A DNA stretch of 64,000 bases, taken from the NCBI GenBank assembly GCA_021234535.1, contig CM037849.1, forward strand, positions 15,224,571 through 15,288,570, in the 5' to 3' direction. The notes below the pieces were generated by a model that saw nothing but the letters and a program-made list of their open reading frames with translations, did not search any database and had not been told where the DNA came from. This document shows, one piece after another, positions 37,510 through 50,031 of the stretch; within the stretch, counting starts at the first letter, position 1, and each line of letters opens with the position of its first letter. The DNA comes from Stichopus chloronotus (Eukaryota > Echinodermata > Holothuroidea > Aspidochirotida > Stichopodidae). Both the position numbers and the translations under genes were made by a program.

Positions 37510-37700
37510 CGGTTATTCTGTAATACGGAGCGGTAAGAAATAACTTCCCCGATCACATAAGACCCGACAAATGAAAGGGAACTATAATAACAGCTGATAC
37601 TGACAAGTGACAGTGTTCTTGTAATGGAAGTTAACTTCCAACTGACGACCCCGACCAGTTTCTTGTGTTATCAATATTAGCCACACTATATGCGTAGATC
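37510..37700 (-). promoter_or_regulatory. Candidate non-coding first exon and promoter area of FAM110
   Basis: On the minus strand AATAACCG is followed by GTAAGTTTG, a near-perfect donor with the last exon base at 37510. The sequence just upstream is less AT-rich than its surroundings and has several CpG dinucleotides. It includes a minimal ATG-TGA start-stop in TCTTATGTGATCGG. No coding frame compatible with the FAM110 start is evident, so it would be a 5' UTR exon. The 5' boundary is arbitrary because no TATA box or initiator can be fixed. The pairing with the acceptor at 9516 is inference. Confidence 0.4.
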
Positions 37701-38499
37701 TGTTACTGAGTCAGAACTTGGACTAATTTCACTGTAGTGTATAGTAGTACTAGCTGGAGAGCTCAGCAAAGTAAGGGCCAAGACCTAACGTTACTCGTTA
37801 GTGTGTCAATGACTCATGCTTTTATTATCCTAGTGACAGTACTGTGAACTCACACATAGGTTGCATAGTCAATCAGTATCGATGAGTTTTGTTGTTTGTG
37901 TGTGTGGTTTACGCAGAAATCGCGGTGGATCAATCAGCTGTTATTGACATGTGGCGCTATAACAAAAACTCAAAAACAACAACCCTTCAAACGTGTATAG
38001 AGCTGTACGTACTTGCTTTGTTCAAAGGATTGGGCAAAATAAATGAACGATCACGACAGTCAATTAGTTAGAGGCCCAGTTTGCGTCGTTGACATCAATT
38101 ACTTCTCAAATTGAACGATTTTATACAAGGTGTCATTTTTTTTTCAACAATTTCCAGTCTATACAAAATTCAGCAACCTACAAATAAATATCAAATAAGC
38201 TCTAAAAAGCAAATTACTGTTTCATTTTAGTCTTGAAAAACAATAATGACATATTCTTTTCAACAACTATTTGTTTACTTTAGGTCAGTTATTATGTAAC
38301 TGCTTTTTGGAATTTTGATCGCGATTTTTCACCCTTTTCTTTTTTACACGTTTCCTTTTTTTACCCAAAGTGATGAACGATTTTTTAAGCCACAAAGTAG
38401 TCGTACATTTGTCCAATCCCTATAGCATCATGGGCTGGGTTTGACTAGATTTCTCCATCATGGAAAAGTTAAGCAAAAAAAAAACAATTTGAGCCATGT

Positions 38500-39270
38500 G
38501 ACCAAGTGGGCCATGTGTGGGCCATTCTATGAAATCACGCAAATTGCCTCTTCTCCCACAGATTGTATGGTATTAAGTTGAAACTGTGTCACGGTACTAT
38601 TATAGTAGAGGGTCCTCCGGATTGTTCAGGATTATCGGTCCCAAATCGGCCATATGGACCATTTTGTGAAATCATGCAAACAAGGGGGTTTTTTCCGTCA
38701 TATTTTGCTTTACAATGTCAAAGGTATGCCAAGTTAGCCTTGTGGTAGTGAAACACGATGTGGTCAGAATCTTGGGGTCCAAGTTCCAAATGGGCCACAT
38801 GGACCCTTTATGAAATCTTATCTTATCTGTATGGTATTAATTAAGTTGAAATTGTATCACATGTCTACTTTAGTACTGGTTCCTTCACGTTGTTCAGGAT
38901 TATTTGTCCCATATGGCGCCACGTAGACAGTTTTATGAAATCATCCTTTTATGCATATTTTGCTTCATAATGTGGACGGTTTGCCAAATGATTGTCGTTG
39001 TGGAACCCGGGGTGTTCAAGACTTGGGGGTTTAAGTTCCAAATGGGCCATTTAATGAAATCATGACAATTGCTTTCCCCTACAGATGGTATGGTATTCAG
39101 TTAAAACTGTGTCACAGTACTACTATGGTAGAGGTTCCTCCAGGTTGTTCAGGACTATCTAGTCCAAATGGGCCATATGGACCATTCTTTGCTTTACAAT
39201 GTGAAAGGTATGTCAAGTTAGCATTGTGGTAGTGTAACCCACTGCAGTGTTCGACAGCCAAGAGTAAAAC
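38500..39270 (+). repeat. Tandem array, about 260-bp unit, three diverged copies
   Basis: Landmark GTATGGTATTAAGTTGAAAC (with variants) occurs near 38566, 38830 and 39089. Each copy also has a TTGTTCAGGA.TAT word, a GGGCCATATGGACC-like word, TGAAATCAT and, in most, a TTTGCTT.A.AATGT segment. Copies differ by many substitutions and indels. Degenerate pieces (CAAGGAACCA, TGAAATCATGCAAG, CACAGGTTTTATG) continue to about 39800. The family is unidentified. Confidence 0.8.
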
Positions 39271-41739
39271 TTCAGCATGGGCCATATATATGGGCCATAA
39301 ATTATTATGTTGTACAAAGTGACAGTTTTCCTGCGGATTATATGTTACAATGGGGAGGGCTTTTGAGATAAGTACCATGGAAGCAGAGTGGCTTTGTTTT
39401 TTTTAGAGGCAAGATAGGGTCCGAACTTCTTTTTTCTTTTTTCTTTTTTTGGTGTGGGGGGTGATACTGCCTGGATTAAGTTTGGTTACTAAGACTAAAT
39501 GACTTCAGTTAAAATAATCTTCATGCAAGGAACCATAGTGCCCTTCTAGGGCTTGTATGAAATCATGCAAGACACTTCTTCTCTCACAGGTTTTATGAAA
39601 ATTTGTTGATGGTTTGTTACATGAATGCCATGGAAGTGGTTTAATCTGGGTATTTGTCATTTTTGTATGGGGTCTAATGTCCAAACTGCAGGCATTTGAT
39701 ACAATCATGAAAATATGAATCATATTTCTTGTTCGACAGATTTTATATTACAAAAATGCCCTTTTCCTTCATGCAAGGAACCACTTGTGCTCTTATTATA
39801 TAGGTCCAGGGCCATATATATATTTTTTTTCATGCACTGGTATTTTTTAAATGTTCGTGTCATTCGCATGCAATTACCATATTAAAAATTTCCAATCATA
39901 AATCTCGCCAAGTGTGTGGACGCATGGTGTATCTTTATGGTTTTCGTTTTATGTAGTATTTGGGATGTGTTTTAAAACCTGGCTAAACTGGATTTGTGCA
40001 TGGTGTTCAAACTTCTGCTCAATCACTGAAAACTTTCGAAGTAAATCATCAATTTATGAGGTTGACTCTTGGGGACAAGAAAAAAAGCATTTTTCATCCC
40101 AAATAAACGTAATTTATAGGATTAATATTTGTAGTCACAACTGATGTAATTGCGTTCCTGCCAGTGGTAAGTGCGTGTCATATGGTAACAGGTGGAGAAG
40201 AATTGGTTTTATTAGGATCTATATTTTTGTCTTAACAGGCGTGCATGGGTGTTGGCATGAAGTGGGGCATTATTTTAGGGAAATTTCCACAAACTTTGAA
40301 ATGGTAAAAAAGAATGTATTTCGAATAAAAATCGGCATTTCATGAGTTGCTTACACCTAGATATATCATTTCGAACCATAATTGAATAGGAAAAATTTAG
40401 AAATTTTTATATAAAATGAGCAAATGATAGTTTCGTGTACACACCTTTTCGATACGTGTGGAAAATGCCATAACAACTGTTCATTTGTGTGACAAATACG
40501 GTTATGTTACAAAAAATATTAAAATATCAGGATATAAATATATAAATACATCATGTTACATGGCAAATACGGTAATTATGTAGAACGTAGAACTTTGTGA
40601 TTGTCCCTTGATCGTGGCTATGTTAACCCCACCCCATCCCCTACCCCGACATACCCCAACTGATAATGAGGCTTAAGTCCCCTTCCTAATAGCTCCATAT
40701 GATAAACCATTTCCACGGGTACCGGCACATGATTTTCAAGCATTAGATTATGGCCGTCCTCCTTGCAAGACCCAGAAATTTAACGCTCAGTCATTTGACT
40801 TCTGCGACTTTTTAATTTGTGGAACTTGTTTCAAGACCATGGTAGAGAACACATCTGAAGGTCTGCCTGGTTCATTTGTAGCATCATAGGTCTATATATA
40901 CAGTAAAATATATATTTAGGCTGCATTTGATACCTGACATTCTGATTATAATTTTCCTTTTTTGTACGAATTAGCTTTATAAGGATACCTGCTATAGTAG
41001 GCCTACACAGACTTTACTTAAAAGTTCCAAAATATGTCAGTTTCATTTGAATTATTTTCGATGATTATTAAAGCAATGTTTACAAGCTATTTACAATTGG
41101 CTGGTCACCCACATGGGCACATGGAGTACATGCAACTCCGTAGAGGTCTGGTGTGATTAGGCACGATTTGTGATGGGGCCTGGTAAAGTTTTCCCTGATG
41201 CAATAATTGTATAGGCCTACGCACTGGAATAATTCTCCAGCTTCTTTGCGAATAAAACTCTGGACAGTGTGAAGAAGTCGGCAGTAAATTCCTAGTTCAT
41301 CTCAACATGATAAATGAGCGATAGGCTGATAGATATAACGTTTATGAATATGCCGCTCAAAGCGAACTCGGAAGGGATGAAGTCATACAGCAAGGTTGGA
41401 ACAGGGAGTTAATTGTTATAACAACTCCCTACATGTTTGGAGTAGGTAGTCCAGGATAGTTGAAAAACAGGTTAATATAACGATTCTGGTGATTTCTTTT
41501 TGTATGAGGTTGTGTTTTTAACTTTTGTGCTGCATATCCGAAGGTCGTGTAACGATATACGCTGGATACAAAAACATCGTCCTGAGCTCCAAGTGATGTA
41601 GCCAGCTAATATACAAGGTATATTTTTAGTCAAATACTATAGAAAAGAAAATGCGCCACCAGTTTCCTCTATAGTACCGCCTCCTAGTCTGTGAACATAC
41701 GCTTCACATTGTAGGCCCGTATCATCTTCGAATAACAGA

Positions 41740-42790
41740 AGATACCTTTCATTAATTAAAGATATCTTTAGAATTTCTTTTTATTTGTAAATCGAAATAA
41801 TGTAGATATTTTTAAGTAATGAATCATATAGGCGTCTCTAAATCAGTTGAAGATGTCTTTAGATGACCTGTACCCTATCTAAATATGACTTAAAGCCGAT
41901 ACGTTTTAATGATTTAATGATACATAAGAATTACAGATATATCTTGAATATCAATTAGAGATATCTCTAAAGGAATTAAAGAAATCTTGAATGGAAATTA
42001 AAATAAAAAAGAACGTACCTGTAAGTTGAACCGGATAGGTCTCAATATGTATGCATGAAAGAACGCAGTGCCATCGTGGCCATATTATGGCCCCTTAATG
42101 GAAAATTCGGTTGAGGATAGGTGGGTTAAAGAACGAACACATGCACCCATTGCTATTATCAATTTCTCATTGCAGCTATACCTGTTTGTCGATGTAATTA
42201 AAGAAATTCATTAATTTCTATCTAAGATATCTTCAATTCGAATCAGAAATATCTTTATTCAAGATGTAAGAAATTCACTTTAAACATATTTTAATTCCCG
42301 TTTAAGTTATCTCTAATTCGAATTAATGATATCTTCGAATCATATAAAAAATGTTTTTAAAAATGTCTATCCAGATATTTTTCATTCTTATTCAAGATAT
42401 AATTAATTCCAATATATTTCCCTACTAGATATCTGTCATTATTTAATGCGACTTACAGATATGTTCAATTGCTCTTCTAGATGTCTTTAAAGTAATTGTG
42501 AATATCTTTAAATGTTTTCGAGATATCTTAAGCGAAGTAAAGATATCTTGAATTCAATTAATATTCATAAGATGTTAAAGTCATCTTTAAATGGAAAAAA
42601 GACATCTGAAATACTGTCGACATTAGAGGTACATTTAATGGAATTAAAGATATATCTGCAAATAATTAAAGATACCTGCTGTAATAGCATAAAGTCATTT
42701 AATAACTGCAAGATATCTTTAAATAATTACAGATACATTTAGTTATTCAAAGATATCTCTAATTATTTAAAGGTATCTTCAATTACGGAG
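41740..42790. repeat. AT-rich degenerate array of AGATATCT palindromes
   Basis: At least seven exact AGATATCT octamers and many one-base variants (AAAGATACCT, AGAAATCTT, AGATGTCTTT) lie within about 1 kb, commonly framed by AATTAAAG...CTTTAATT. Spacing is irregular, roughly 20-40 bp, so it is a highly diverged satellite or palindrome-rich matrix rather than a clean tandem repeat. The region is almost free of CpG and could form hairpins. A block with fewer of these words sits at about 42010-42190. Confidence 0.7.
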
Positions 42791-44050
42791 TAAAAAGTAA
42801 AATTTATTACCTTGACTGTGCATCATTTACCAATGGTTTGCTCTTTCCGCTCACGTCATCATAATGCACCGCGTTATCAAACTTGAATCAGGGATTTGTT
42901 AACGATTCAGTTAGCGGTGATAGCGATATAGAATTCACAAGTCAGGGGCCTATAGATCATGGACTATCGCCGTTGTACTACCGAGCCGAAAGTATTAATT
43001 ACGTCACATTCATTACTGAAGAAGATACATGAAGAGAATTTTGAATTTGGAAGTAACCACGAAGAGTTCTTTGAACCACAAGTGAGTCTTTTCATGGGTA
43101 AATTTCTTCTGTTCACCACCATGTTGCCCCCGTCTCCCTCATTTGTATGCTAAAGGTCTGTCACGGTGCTAGAAATTATCTTCCGTACCAAATTTATACC
43201 TGCAGGGGACTTGACTCAAATGATGAAAAGCTTGGGGTTACAGTCCAGCTATGTTCCGAAACCCTTTTATGTTACGACATCCATTACGTTCGGACACCCT
43301 TATGTAATTTCATAACAATCCTCATTATTTAAAAAAAAAAAAAAAATTGCTGAAATGTAGCAATGTGGGTTGCTGGACTTAATTATCATGAAAATATGCA
43401 GAAGAAGTGATGTTCGTCTCTCGTCCTTTGTAGTCATGCTTGTACTCTGGCCTTTTTACTCGTACTCGGAATTTTGTGCTCGTATTTGTACTAACTAGTA
43501 CAGATATTTCAGTCTAAAATGTTCACATATAGGCCTATGTAATCTTCATTGATACTCTGGGGCTCGGCTATGATACTCGGCCCAGTTATAATGCATTCAT
43601 CATATTATTTAAGGTTTGCTTTGACTAAGTTGACTGCACACGTTTTATAAGAGTTTATTGTTGTCGACATAACAGCGTCAATAAATAAAATCAACTAATA
43701 TCGCATATAGTACCATACGTCGTCTATTTTTTTTTTTTTTTTGATTTGTAAATATGTTAATTTGTATATATATGCATGAAGAGAACTTACAGAATTAAGA
43801 TGGTGATACCACTGGTTTTGGGGCCCCCACACTACTCCTTTTCCATCGAATCCCAGAGGGTCTTACAAAGCTTCTGCTTTCGGAACATAGATAGGTGTCG
43901 GAACATAGGGGTGTCCTTATATAGGGCAGTCAACAAAGCTAAAAAGTACCAACAATGGCAGCGACTCTGGTATCAACATATGCAGCTGTGCATCTTGTAA
44001 ACTAAGATGACTGCAACACGACATCTGCAGGACCGGCTGTTACAAACTGC

Positions 44051-44295
44051 TTTAATCATTTACTTTATAGTCATTCTGAGACAGTATTTAGGTGACATCT
44101 TTAATCATTTACATTATAGTCATTCTGAGACAGTATTTAGGTGACATCTTTTATCATTTACATTATAGTCATTCTGAGACAGTATTTAGGTGACATCTTT
44201 TATCATTTACATTATAGTCATTCTGAGACAGTATTTAGGTGACATCTTTTATCATTTACATTATAGTCATTCTGAGACAGTATTTAGGTGACATT
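44051..44295 (+). repeat. 49-bp tandem repeat, five copies
   Basis: Five nearly identical head-to-tail copies of a 49-bp unit containing ATTATAGTCATTCTGAGACA and GTATTTAGGTGACATCTTT. Only one or two bases differ between copies, so the array is recent or homogenised. Confidence 0.95.
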
Positions 44296-45991
44296 TTTTC
44301 TGTTTGATGTCGTCTGTGTTCATCATGGACGGCTTTGTGAGCTTTGAACGTACCCTGGCTATTTTACGTGGAAAATTACGTTTAATGAAAACCTCTTGTC
44401 CTTGCACCTGCGCTATTTGAAATCAATCAAAACTTGTATTTTTTTTGTCGAGATGCTCCCGCCTGAACTGCACTGAATGCATGACTTAGCTCTCACCCAT
44501 GCCGTTCCATCCGTTTGGTGCCAGGTAACCAAACTGTTTGGACGACGCCCATTGTTTCCACGAATTTTATTCAGCTCAGCTCCCAGACCGTGCATCTTCC
44601 GATTTACCCGCGCTTTGGAGCAATCAATGTTGTGGAACTGTTTACAGTTAAATACAGGCCACGCCCAGATGCCGGTAAATCTGTATTTCCGATTTCCACT
44701 CAACGTCACGTTATAATTTGCTGGCACGTTTCTCTGGATGACTGCCGAGAGTATGTTGGTAAGCACAAAATGCACTCTGCATCATTTGCCGTTTTCGGTT
44801 GTATGAATGACAGTGCGCGGGCAGGGAAAAGTTATATAGACAACTCAAAAAATTGAGAAATCTAAGTAACTCAGGCAGCATACGGACAGGTCACAGAGTT
44901 TCAGATATTATAGATCTGAGGTCAATGATCACAATTTAAGTCCAACGTTCCTCTTTTGTGCTAAGCATAGGCCTACATTTCATACTTTGATAACAATATT
45001 TTTACTTTCGAAGGGACGTTAATGTCAAAACGTAGAGGTGGGTTTTAACTTTTATTATAAGATTTTGAAAGGCGATTGTACGTGTGATCCTATTCTTACA
45101 CTGAATGAAAACATAGTGACATATGTCACTACTGCAAGCATCTAAAGTATCTAACAGCCTCGTGGTTTAATCATAGTGTAAAATGATCATTTATGAAACA
45201 ATCCCGAATATCTGGTGAAAACCATGTGGAGAAAGTGAAAACCGTGGAGACGGTGAGCATGAGAAGTAAGTATTCAGAATCATCGTTTTAGCCTCTCTTT
45301 AGCCACAAATCGTCAACCCCTACCATACCTGACAGGACCATTGCACAGACCTAACAAAGTTGCCAGTCTTTCCTGATTCTGATCTTAAAGCGATGTCATT
45401 ATCACCGGCAGCCAGGAAAGGGACCCAGTTATGAAGGGATTTTACCAGAATCTGGAACAATTAATCCTGATGTAGAACAGACACTCTATGTTTTCCTAAA
45501 ATACTTAACAGTATGTCATGACCTAAGGGTTTTGTCCTTAAACCTGGAATATCAGTTGTACTAGCAATCGCCTGGTCATCTAGCGTTCATAGTACGTTCT
45601 TCGTCAGTGTTTCAGGGAAGAGAAAGCAGGGCAAAAGATCATCCGTCACAAAGTCTGAAAGAGAACTGTGCACTCATCTTCCGGCTATTTGAACATGAAA
45701 ATTGTCTCCAAATTTTTCTGGGCCCTTTTCACTTTCACCGAGAAATTTTCAACTCGTTTTCCAGCTTTAAGTCAGATTTTTCCACACAGGGTTCAGATAT
45801 CGTGAGATAAATAAATTACCTAATCCCTTACCGATCCACTCCTTTGGCACCGTTGTATTGAAAAACAGTAGTGGTAATTTTGATGAGTGTTTTCAACCGA
45901 CTAAAAAGTTGCCTACATTTTGAAGTTTAAAAGTACCGTGACTCTAGACGATTGGCTCCACCCCTTGTAGTATTACCGTCGGCATTTTTCG

Positions 45992-45999
45992 TGACGTCA
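45992..45999 (+). promoter_or_regulatory. Full palindromic CRE (TGACGTCA) upstream of DEPTOR
   Basis: A perfect cAMP-response element palindrome lies 529 bp upstream of the DEPTOR start codon, at the edge of a CpG-richer stretch (about 45,950-46,560). CREB/ATF proteins bind this octamer in animals. Its position fits a promoter-proximal element, but the transcription start is unknown. Another exact copy occurs at 60911-60918, so a single match is not decisive. Confidence 0.4.
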
Positions 46000-46527
46000 C
46001 AGTTTGTAGTAAACGGTGTTGTAGCCAGCTTCGTGTTTGTATGTGTGTGAGAAGCATGCCATGTGTACAAAGTAATACGTGCTCGATATACGTGTGTTAA
46101 GTCTGGCCATGCGGGGTGTCGGTGATATTGGGTGTTGGTACATTCGAAGTTCACCAAGGAATTGTAACTTCACACCGAAATAAAACATTTTCGTTTGAGT
46201 TAGATTTGTGGAAAAGGGTCTTACGACGACCGTGGCCGTGGATCAGCAACTTTTTTCTTGCATTTGATTTCAACATCTGTGAAATATTTCAAGTTCTGTA
46301 CTGTCATCATTTTGTCATCGCTGATTGATTTCCACATGGTCGTCGGCCGGTGTTTTGAAAATCGTCATCGTTATGAATATAATCTCCCATTACGATCATG
46401 ACGAGAACAGTGTTATTGTTTTGATGTTGACGTGAACATTTGAACGGTAAAAACGTGGTCCGACACCGAGTATATCATTTGAAGATTTTTGCCATCGAAA
46501 CCCGATTTTGTTGGTCTCCCGGGCAGA
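46000..46527 (+). promoter_or_regulatory. Putative DEPTOR promoter and 5' UTR
   Basis: This stretch is richer in CpG than most of the window (for example GACGACCGTGGCCGTGG and GGTCGTCGGCCGGTG). It runs directly into the DEPTOR start codon. An in-frame TGA at 46480-46482 separates it from the coding frame. No clear TATA box is seen. The transcription start cannot be placed. Confidence 0.4.
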
Positions 46528-46631
46528 ATGAGGGGTCGTTTGAGGAAGACATCATCAGGGAAAAAGTTATCAACGGTGTCCCTTGGATCTAAAGTTGATG
46601 GCAACATTTTGATTTTAGGTGAACGATTGAG
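46528..46631 (+). CDS. DEPTOR-like, exon 1 (N-terminus)
   Basis: DEPTOR is a cytoplasmic protein with two DEP domains and a PDZ domain that binds and inhibits mTOR in both mTOR complexes. This exon gives 34 complete codons from ATG 46528, beginning MRGRLRKTSSGKK and ending NILILGERL, plus the first two bases of an Arg codon. The ATG is the first after an in-frame TGA at 46480. The exon ends in GAG followed by a GTAGGT donor (46632). The two leftover bases AG pair with the first base A of the exon at 56339 to make AGA. The joined sequence then reads GERLR directly before LLFHSLDQLLIKDRR, closely following GEQLR...VIKDRR of vertebrate DEPTOR as I remember it. The number of residues before the DEP domain is also similar. 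The frame is too short to stand out without the splice logic. Confidence 0.75.
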
Positions 46632-47857
46632 GTAGGTACTTAAAAGTTAAGGTTTGTTTATCTCTTACAACTAACGCCTAGGCTAGGGCCTGATTTACGA
46701 TATGTACTCTCTTAAAGTCTTTTCATTTAAGTATGGCCAAACCCCAAACTTTCCAAAGTCAATTTCTCACTGGTCCACAAACTTAAACAATTGACTGGGT
46801 AATTTTGAGATTAATACTACTAGGTGTAGGCTAGTCTGATCGCCATAGGCTTAGGCACCTAACTCAGTCAGTCTGGCCCTAGGCGCCAACTTCCAAGACC
46901 TAGGCCTATGTTGTCTTACAGTTACACTAACTTATTTTGGCCCAGGCTAATTTTAGGCACTTTAATTGTTTGAAGAAATTACATCACAGCTGGGTCAGCA
47001 GTGACATTAGCCATGGACCCAGAGAGTATGGGTCTAGAAAGTTGATCTCAAGTATAATGGCTACCTGAGATGATGTCTTTTTGAGCCAGCATCACTGACA
47101 TAGGCCTAAGTTTATGAAATCGGTAACATCAATTAATAGTAACAGCAGCTTTCAACCACCGCTGTAATTAGGGCTACTGCTTTTTGTTTTCAGTTGAAGT
47201 TTTGCCGTTCGACTCACATTAGGCCCATATACTGCAGTGCAGTAAGTTGCCAGATCTGGGAAAACTTGCTGTGCATGCACAAGGGCCGGATTTAACCCCC
47301 CACAAAGATTTTAGCATAGTTGAGCAGCCATGCAAAAAGGATTAAGATAAACATTTACTGCCATGTAGAGAATAAACTGGTATTATGACCTCAGTCTCAA
47401 GGGTTCAGATGAGGTAATAACTGAAAACATCCCCGTTTTTACTGCCATAAATTTAGGAAAATCGCTCAGCACATGTGGTAACCAGTTGTTTCACCCCCCA
47501 TGTAAATTCACACCCAGCTTACCAGTTAGCCCTACGATCCCACGCTGTTTACCAGTCCCCCCCATGAAGACGCACCAGTTCGCCCCAAGTCCAGACGAAT
47601 TCGCCCCAAGTGCAGACCAGTTCACTACCTATGTACTCTGATGGTTGCATTATCATGTGAAAAAAGGTGGAAAGGAATTTCAAATGGTCATTGTTGTTCT
47701 ATGTACTGTTAATTTATGAACTTTAAGAAGTTTTATGTATCTACCCAATCATAGACCCATTTCGCCCCGTGTTTCGTGGCATCGGTGGGTATGGCTGATA
47801 CAGGTCTGCCTATTGTTTCAGATTGTGCTTTTAATTGCTAGTGCCTGAGAGTGTCTC

Positions 47858-48223
47858 TCAACTGGTGGTAATCGACATACTGTATGTAATTGGGATTGAC
47901 GCATGGAAACCCCCAAATCCATGGCAGTTACTGTGTGGATCAGGTAACGGACTGACGGTAACCTCCAGTGCAGACACTGATTTTGTTGCCCCTATGCGCA
48001 CCTGGTGAATTAGGTGCAGCCATCTGGGTAAATTCTGTGACACATAGCTGGCTGCATCTATCTTCGTCAAAAACCCTCGTCTAGTTTGACTTTCAAAACG
48101 GATGAAACTTGAGCAATACCAACAGCCGTTACCTGCAACTAGTATATGATCGTTCAATTTCAATGGGACTGTGGGAGCTGGATTTGCCAATTGCTTTCTT
48201 TGCCTGTCCGTATACAAAGTCAC
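47858..48223 (-). CDS. Unrecognised 121-codon open frame
   Basis: I do not recognise it. The predicted peptide has protein-like stretches such as LTKIDAASYVSQNLPRWLHL, but no start context, splice sites or family motif that I can name. It lies antisense to DEPTOR within intron 1. A plus-strand frame of 62 codons at 48315-48503 (containing SRGVVFVNGKSMRFPKF) lies close by. The two may be relics of one mobile element, or chance frames in a GC-richer patch. Confidence 0.22.
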   Translation of the reverse strand: MTLYTDRQRKQLANPAPTVPLKLNDHILVAGNGCWYCSSFIRFESQTRRGFLTKIDAASYVSQNLPRWLHLIHQVRIGATKSVSALEVTVSPLPDPHSNCHGFGGFHASIPITYSMSITTS

Positions 48224-49549
48224 ATCAACAACATATTACTGTGTACACTGAGTAGATTTGCTACTGAGCATGTCATAACTACTGGAATCAAAACTGAAAC
48301 TAGATTGCACCTCGTTGCAATTTAGATGCGACAAGCAGTATGATGCTATTTTGATCTCATTTAATAGTCATGAGGAGTGTGCACACGTCAGTATCGTGTC
48401 CACTGTCTCTAGAGGCGTTGTCTTTGTTAACGGAAAGTCTATGAGGTTTCCCAAGTTTATGACTTCCCTAAAAGTGCATCACAAAGTTTTGGAAGAAAAG
48501 TGATCGAATAACTCTCACTTTAGAGCGTGGGTGCGAACGTGAAGTACGTGTGACACATGTTGAGTATTGAAATGATGTATGAAATACATGCAGGGGGCTT
48601 TCACAGCTTACTAAAAGTCATTTCGTGGGTAGCTGAATCTATTCCATTCAGTACACTGTGAAAGCAGATTATTCAATCTGAATCGGCAACTGTTTTCTGT
48701 TGCGTCATCGGCCAATTTGAACTGTATTATGGTACTTGAATTAAGTGTGCACAGTATTAGAGTTGTAACTGTAGACAAATTTTAGTGCAAGGCACCATGC
48801 AAGAGAATCCAGCCACTGCTGGTGGGGTCCAGGGGCTCGCACTGGTGTCTGGCCTCTGGTGGGTCCAGGGGAAATCCCTCCATAGCACTCTATGTCTTGT
48901 AAGCACCTGTTGTGGGGACTTTCAAAATCTTGTAATATTAACATGGAAGGCCACAGCTTTTCCAGTCATATTTGCTATTTTTGCGAAGTTGAGTGCTGGG
49001 TTGTATTTAGGTGTAAACTGATCGCGAATGCCCTGTCCAGAGTGGAAATTACCAGTCCTGAGCGGTGTCACCCACCGCAGCTACAACCCTGCACTGTATT
49101 GTAACTTACGCTGGGATCACTTTAAATATCTGTTAATAGAGGAAAGCATACGCAGAATGTAAAAAGCAGAGTCTGTCTTTTTCGTCACACTGTGAAAGGT
49201 GGAAAAAAGAACAGGTTATGTTCTTGCTGCTCAATAGATAACTGTTTCCTTATCATATCTTTTTGGTTTATCATGTTTATTTGTTAGTAAATTTATGATT
49301 TGTATGAATAGACCACCCCCCCCCCAAAAAAACAATAAAAATATGACTATGTCATCCAATGTAAGAGAGTCAAAGTTAGCAATTCAATATGTTATCAGTG
49401 CAAGATTATTTTGCAGTCCATGCTTATCAACGTATGTCACCAGAAACTTAAAGGAGCTCATTGAGTTGATATTTTGTGGCAAGTTTGAGAGGAACACTTC
49501 CAATTTATAGTCTCATTGTTCGTGTGATCTATTTCTACAGGTGCGGTAA

Positions 49550-49802
49550 AAGTGAGAAATTTTACTATTTTTATGAACAGGAATTGCCTATACTTATACA
49601 TTAACGTAAAAAGTGTCTGGTCGCAAATTTTCAGTGAGTGATTTTGATTAGTTTAATAGTTACCCTGTCATTATATTGCTTCAGTTGTGTGTCATATGTT
49701 CAGAGTCTCTTAGTTTGGCCATTTACCATCAACAGATGAGTGATGCACAACAGGTTTGAAAGTATATCATGAAATTTGTGAACCTACTCAGTGAGCCTCT
49801 TT
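49550..49802 (+). repeat. Interspersed repeat family 2, copy B
   Basis: Homologous to 28071-28325 and in the same orientation. The alignment runs from AGTGAGAAAT through TTGCCTATACTTA and TTGCTTCAGTTGTGTGTCA to ACTCAGTGAGCC. It lies in DEPTOR intron 1. Confidence 0.75.
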
Positions 49803-50031
49803 AAGTCGTTGCTACTGTTTTAACAGACTGTAGTTTTGCCTTTCGTTTATCTGGCAAGAGAATTTAGTAGAATTTGAACCTTTGTGTTCTTAATTCCTTC
49901 TGCTGTAACTTTTTGAGTAAGATCTGTTGATAAAATGCACAATAAAAAAAAAAAAACATATGAAAGTTTTCAGAAGGAATTTGGATATCAATTTGGTTAA
50001 TTTTTGTTCCTTGTAATTGTGTCTTGCTTGG

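Larger units (their letters stand above)
37860..45990. other. Intergenic region between divergent FAM110 and DEPTOR
   Basis: No gene is recognised between the two putative 5' ends. The region contains a 260-bp tandem array (38500-39270), diverged related sequence to about 39800, a degenerate AGATATCT array (41740-42790), a 49-bp array (44051-44295) and a CpG-richer, motif-free stretch at 44450-44830. The remainder is AT-rich with no supported feature. Enhancers or other promoter elements shared by the two genes could lie here but cannot be recognised by eye. Confidence 0.45.

Noticed and set aside
44413..44856. Overlapping open frames on both strands in a CpG-richer patch
   Set aside because: Several frames are open at once, which reflects base composition. 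No motif or convincing splice pair.
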